The position numbers and the translations under genes are program-made. Positions 44,725 through 48,258 of a stretch of DNA of 48,258 bases are shown here, in pieces. Position 1 is the first letter of the stretch. Every line of letters begins with the position of its first letter. The DNA is from Podaxis mareebaensis (lineage: Eukaryota > Basidiomycota > Agaricomycetes > Agaricales > Agaricaceae): positions 1-48,258 of the forward strand of contig JAEUWP010000488.1 in assembly GCA_018524725.1 (NCBI GenBank), given 5' to 3'. The notes beneath the pieces are model-generated. The model was not told where the DNA came from. It saw nothing but the letters and a program-made list of their open reading frames with translations, and did not search any database.

Positions 44725-45345
44725 CATGTTACCATCATCTATGGAACAATGATATATTAAACCATTATTATCAATGCATGACCATCATAAACCCATTATT
44801 GTAAGCATCTTATCATCATTTAAGTATCTTTTTGATGACCTTATCATTATTGAGGGGCAGGAACTAAATATTTTGAAGTGCAAGGGACTTACAAGGACTT
44901 AGAACTAACCCCTCTCTCTAATGAGACAAAGCAGGTAGTGGGCTATATATTATAATAACACAAGGCCCAGTAAGGCCTGATAGCTCAACTGGATAATTGT
45001 CTAGCTACTCTCAGGAGGTCTTGGGTTCAAGTCCTGGTCTGGCCAATTCTAATGTACCTCATAAACTCAATAAAGGTGTGTTGGGATAGATTTCCAGAAG
45101 GTGTTGGGGGTTCAAGCCCCTGTTTAGTCAATTTTGGTGTTGTAACTGATGGTAAGCTGGTATACTTTGGACATGGTGGAACTGTCTTGTATTCATCCCC
45201 TGATATGGTAAGCTCATATAACATTGGGTATGTATGCATTAAATTTGACAGGGGCCATGACTGGTAGTGCTTGGACATAACTTGTAGTCCTTATCCTGAC
45301 TTGTATGACCTTGACAGGTCTGAGCCTTTTTACTGATGAGATACC
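44725..45345 (+). mobile_element. unclassified insertion with tRNA-like core
   Basis: Sequence unrelated to gypsy coding interrupts the protease-RT linker. The edges TGGTGAGATGACCAG (about 44711) and TGATGAGATACCCAG (about 45335) match at 12 of 15 and may be a worn target duplication. It contains a tRNA-like segment and a further B-box-like GGGTTCAAGCCCC near 45109. It could be a SINE or a solo LTR carrying tRNA-like sequence. Confidence 0.4.
44974..45045 (+). repeat. tRNA-like sequence, 72 nt
   Basis: An A box (TAGCTCAACTGG) and B box (GGTTCAAGTCC) fit the Pol III consensus. The acceptor arms GGCCTGA and TCTGGCC pair with one mismatch, and the length equals a tRNA. D and anticodon stems do not close, so it is a tRNA-derived repeat or dead tRNA gene. 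Confidence 0.55.
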
Positions 45346-47322
45346 CAGAACACTGATGCTACCAGCTATGCATACAAGAAAGTCACTAATTGAGTCTGAC
45401 TGATTGCTACAACCCTTCCTGAAAATTCTTGCATTGTCTGCTGCATACCATCTAATCCCCTAGAATCTATGCCTAAGCTCCCAACTCATCCCCCTGACTT
45501 CAGTCCAGGCTCACATTACACTACAGAATGAAAAGAGGCTATGCAGGTCAACAGGGACAACTTCTTATCAGCTGAAGAAGAGAAACTCATACACCACCTC
45601 ATCAAAACTCAAGAACTTGCATTCATGTGGACTGAAGATGAGAAGGGGAAGTTCTCAGAAGATTATTTTGATCCTGTTGTTATCCCAACTATCAAACACA
45701 TACCCTGGGTTTGCAAAAATATCCAAATCCTGCTGAGTATCTATCAACAAGTTATTCAAAGCCAAAATCATGGCAGGTGTATATGAGCCATCCAACTCCT
45801 TGTATCAATCACACTGGTTCTGTGTACTCAAGAAAGACAGGAAATCCCTCTGACTTGTGCATGATTTACAACCCCTCAATGCTGTTACTATCAAGGACAG
45901 TGGATTGCTGCCAACTGTCAAGCACTATGTGGAGTCATTTGGAGGATGCAGATGCTATGCAGTTTTTGATTTGTTTGTTGGCTTTGATCAATGCTCACTC
46001 ATGCCAGAATCTAGGGATCTCACCATTTTCCAATGCCCTGTGGGCACCCTTCACCTCACTTCAATTCCTATGGGATACACAAACTCTATGCAGATCCAAC
46101 AAGGTAACCTCACCCACCTACTCCAACCTGAAATTCCTCACATCACCATGCCTTTTGTCAACAACATACCAGTCAAAGGTCCAACAACTCACTATGAAAC
46201 TGCTGACACTTTTGAAACCATCCCTGAAAATCCCAACATCCACCACTTCATATGGGAACACCTTAACAATGTCAACTGCATCCTTCAATGCATCAAACAT
46301 GCTGGGGGGACCTTCTCTGCCAAGAAATCCCACTTCTGTACACCCACTGCTGTCATCATCAGCCACTCTGCACTTATGAAGGACATCTACCAAATACATC
46401 AAGGGTTCAGAAAATTGTCAACTGGCCAATGTGCTGAACAGTTACAGAAGTCAAAGGATTCCTAGGGATGCTAGGAACTATCAGGATGTTTATTAAGGAT
46501 TTTGCTGCTACATCCTGTCCACTGGTTAATCTAACACAGAAAGGTGTAGATTTTGAATTTACAGAGGACCATCAGGCTGCCATGGATGAACTCAAACAAC
46601 TCACCTGAAACTCGTCCACCATCTGCACTATCAATTATGCCTCCTCAAATGAAGTCATCCTCACTGTTGACACCTCCCAAATAGCAGTTGGCTATATCTT
46701 ATCTCAACTTGGCAATGGCAACAAACTCTACCCTTCAAGGTTCAGTTCAATAACCCTCAATGACAGAGAATCATGCTACTCACAAGTGAAGCTGGAACTG
46801 TTCAGAGTATTCAGGGTGTTGAGGGATGTAAAGATCTGGATAATAGGCATGAAAGATCTGGTGGTAGAGGTGGACACCAAATATATTAAAGGCATGATCA
46901 ATAACCTGGATATCCAACCCAATGCTGCTATGAACAGATGGATCACTGCAATCCTGCTCTTTGACTTCCAACTCCACCATGTTCCAGGACATGAACATAG
47001 TCCCAATGGCCTCTCATAACACCCCCACACACCAGAAGATCTACTAGCTGACAAAGAATATGAACAATGGATTGATACTGCAAATACATTCTCTATTTTG
47101 ATGACTCAACAACCAAGCACCACAGATGATAACACCTGGTGGCCAGACTCATGCAATACATTTGCTATTGAGCTCCTCAATGAAATTGGACCAGTGCAAA
47201 ACACATTATGTGAGCTCAGATGACTACCTACAAACACCACCTGCATTGAAATCCTCACCAACAGCAACATGTCAACTCTCCCCACTATTCCCAGATCCAC
47301 CAAAGCAAAAGCTTGTGACTTC
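45346..47322 (+). pseudogene. gypsy reverse transcriptase and RNase H region
   Basis: The frame reads through ATSYAYKKVTN, KLPTHPPDF and VNRDNFLSAEEEKLIHHL. The RT core spans about 45830-46330 (DLQPLNAVTIKDSG, FDLFVGFDQ, TSIPMGYTNS, FVNNIPVKGP, KHAGGTFSAKKS), then EVKGFLGMLGTIRMFIKDFA, and an RNase H-like part at about 46600-47010 (TVDTSQIAVGYILSQLG, VEVDTKYIKGMINN, NRWITAILLFDF). The catalytic RT pair normally DD reads NN. Several Arg positions are Cys, His, Gln or TGA. Frame changes occur near 45780 and 46440. A minus-strand LINE fragment cuts it before the integrase. Confidence 0.82.
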
Positions 47323-48137
47323 TTTTTTTTTTTTTTTTTTTTTAATTCAATGTTTATTGCAATAGAACTAGCTACTACAAATGGGTGCATGATAGCAGTC
47401 CCAATACCAAAACCAGAGAGAAAAGAAAGGAGAGAAAGAAGAGAAAGAAAAAGAAAAGGGTAGGGAGCAGGGAGCTATGCTAGAGACAATGAAATGAGAA
47501 GTGAGAGAGACTAACTTAACAAGATGTGGATAGAGACAAAGCATGTAGAGAGAGAGAGAAAGATCACAGAATAAGAAGAGGTGTAGGAGTGGGAGAGCTA
47601 ACTATGAGGCAAGAAAGAAAAGGGGCCTTAGTGGGTGTCCAGAACTCCATTTAGTGCAAGTCACTCTCTGTGAGTGAGGTGGCAGGTGGCAAACTCTTCT
47701 TCAGTGAGGGGTCCTTGAATCTGGTCAACAAATGAAAATGCCATTGGGTTCTGGTCTAGGAATTGGATGATCCAGTAGAAGCTATCATGGGCACCTACTG
47801 GATATTGGAAGCATGGGCAATTATTGAGTATGTGGTCTTGCATCTCAAGTGGTTCACTGCATGAGCAGGAAGTGATGTAGCACCCAGGGAAAAAGCACTG
47901 ATGGAAGGTGCCAATGGGTGCATGATTAGTAATGCAGTATGTGAAGCACACACATAACTGGGTGTTATGCCTGAGGGGTGAATTTAACCAAGTTCCACCT
48001 TTGGCATACTTGGGTTGGAGGGGTTGCTTGGTGGGGTTGAGGAGAGAGAGCCAGGAGTGGCTGCAGTAAGAGGGGTCATTCATTTGATTTTGCCACAACA
48101 AGAGGCATTTTTGAGTATAGTAGTTGTGTGTTATGAA
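47323..48137 (-). mobile_element. 5'-truncated LINE, 3' end only
   Basis: A T-run (47323-47343) is the A-tail of a minus-strand LINE. In its sense the 3' tail has the same TATTGGGACTGCTA...GCAATAAAC sequence as the other two LINEs. The coding part (stop at 47661) matches the ORF2 C-terminus of the 30812-37694 copy, from HNYYTQKCLLLWQ through PLQPKYAKG to DQIQGPLTEEEFATC. Homology stops near 48137. I saw no CpG in the stretch, so it is old. Confidence 0.88.
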
Positions 48138-48142
48138 TATTG

Positions 48143-48258
48143 CAGACAAAAACCTTCCTTTTCCAGTAACCACCACCATCTCCTCTGTGGTCGGTTATTC
48201 GTAGTACTATGGGCAAACGAAGGAATAAATTCGAACCCCTCGACTTATCTGAGGTCCC
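48143..48258 (+). mobile_element. 5' end of a further LINE, runs off the window
   Basis: The sequence from about 48150 (CCTTCCTTTTCCAGTAACC) repeats the leader found at 28310 and 30822. ATG at 48209 opens ORF1 with MGKRRNKFEPLDLSEV, close to the ORF1 start at 28370. Five CpGs survive in about 110 bp, unlike the adjacent copies. The rest lies beyond the window. Confidence 0.82.

Larger units (their letters stand above)
27900..47322 (+). mobile_element. decayed Ty3/gypsy retrotransposon with nested insertions
   Basis: Segments about 27900-28306, 30384-30811, 37695-38873, 43811-44725 and 45346-47322 read in order as gag, zinc knuckle, aspartic protease, RT and RNase H of a gypsy family common in Agaricomycetes. 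Between them lie two LINEs, a copia element and a tRNA-like insertion. Removing the large LINE and the copia element restores the reading frame. Many stops are TGA where the family has Arg. Integrase is missing, because a minus-strand LINE fragment begins right after the RNase H region, and no LTR is identified. It is not capable of transposition. Confidence 0.85.

Overview
The window looks like nuclear DNA of a filamentous basidiomycete, probably an agaricomycete. Genes are split by many 50-60 bp introns with GTRNGT-type donors and CAG/TAG acceptors. The gene set (F-box proteins, an alpha-arrestin, mitochondrial cytochrome c peroxidase, a Cys-rich secreted peptide) and the retroelement families also fit. 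Species cannot be read from the sequence.

Two compartments are visible. About 1-25,140 is gene-bearing with ordinary CpG content: an F-box-like remnant (412-1653, -), a short pogo/Tigger-like DNA transposon derivative (2951-3706), a tiny MITE-like element (4588-4694), an alpha-arrestin gene (5427-7716, +), cytochrome c peroxidase with nine exons (9431-11017, +), an intron-containing tRNA-Gly(UCC) (11258-11335, +), an F-box protein (12450-13841, -), a small secreted cysteine-rich protein (15712-15948, +), a seven-transmembrane receptor-like gene that may be decayed (about 18091-19215, +), the H2A.Z chaperone CHZ1 (20511-21022, -), a DUF6593-like protein (21506-23504, +) and gluconokinase (24072-25139, +). 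These genes form no operon or evident cluster; they are ordinary housekeeping and lineage-specific genes.

About 25,300-48,258 is a nested retroelement block poor in CpG. The base layer is a decayed Ty3/gypsy element (about 27,900-47,322, +). Into it went a LINE carrying only ORF1 (28307-30383, 11-bp target duplication), a nearly full-length Tad-like LINE (30812-37694, exact 15-bp duplication) and a complete Ty1/copia element on the minus strand (38874-43810; 332-bp LTRs, TTAGT duplication). Removing these insertions restores the gypsy reading frame at the two junctions I could read. A tRNA-like insertion lies between the gypsy protease and RT, and a 5'-truncated minus-strand LINE ends the gypsy copy. 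At the right edge a further LINE begins on the plus strand and still has its CpGs, so it is probably young.

The clearest signal in the block is CpG decay. Every difference between the two copia LTRs is at a CpG-derived site. All five in-frame stops of the copia ORF, and nearly all in the large LINE, are TGA, as expected from CGA. Catalytic residues of the gypsy RT and the copia protease appear to have been lost by the same change. This points to methylation-linked deamination or a RIP-like process acting on these repeats after insertion.
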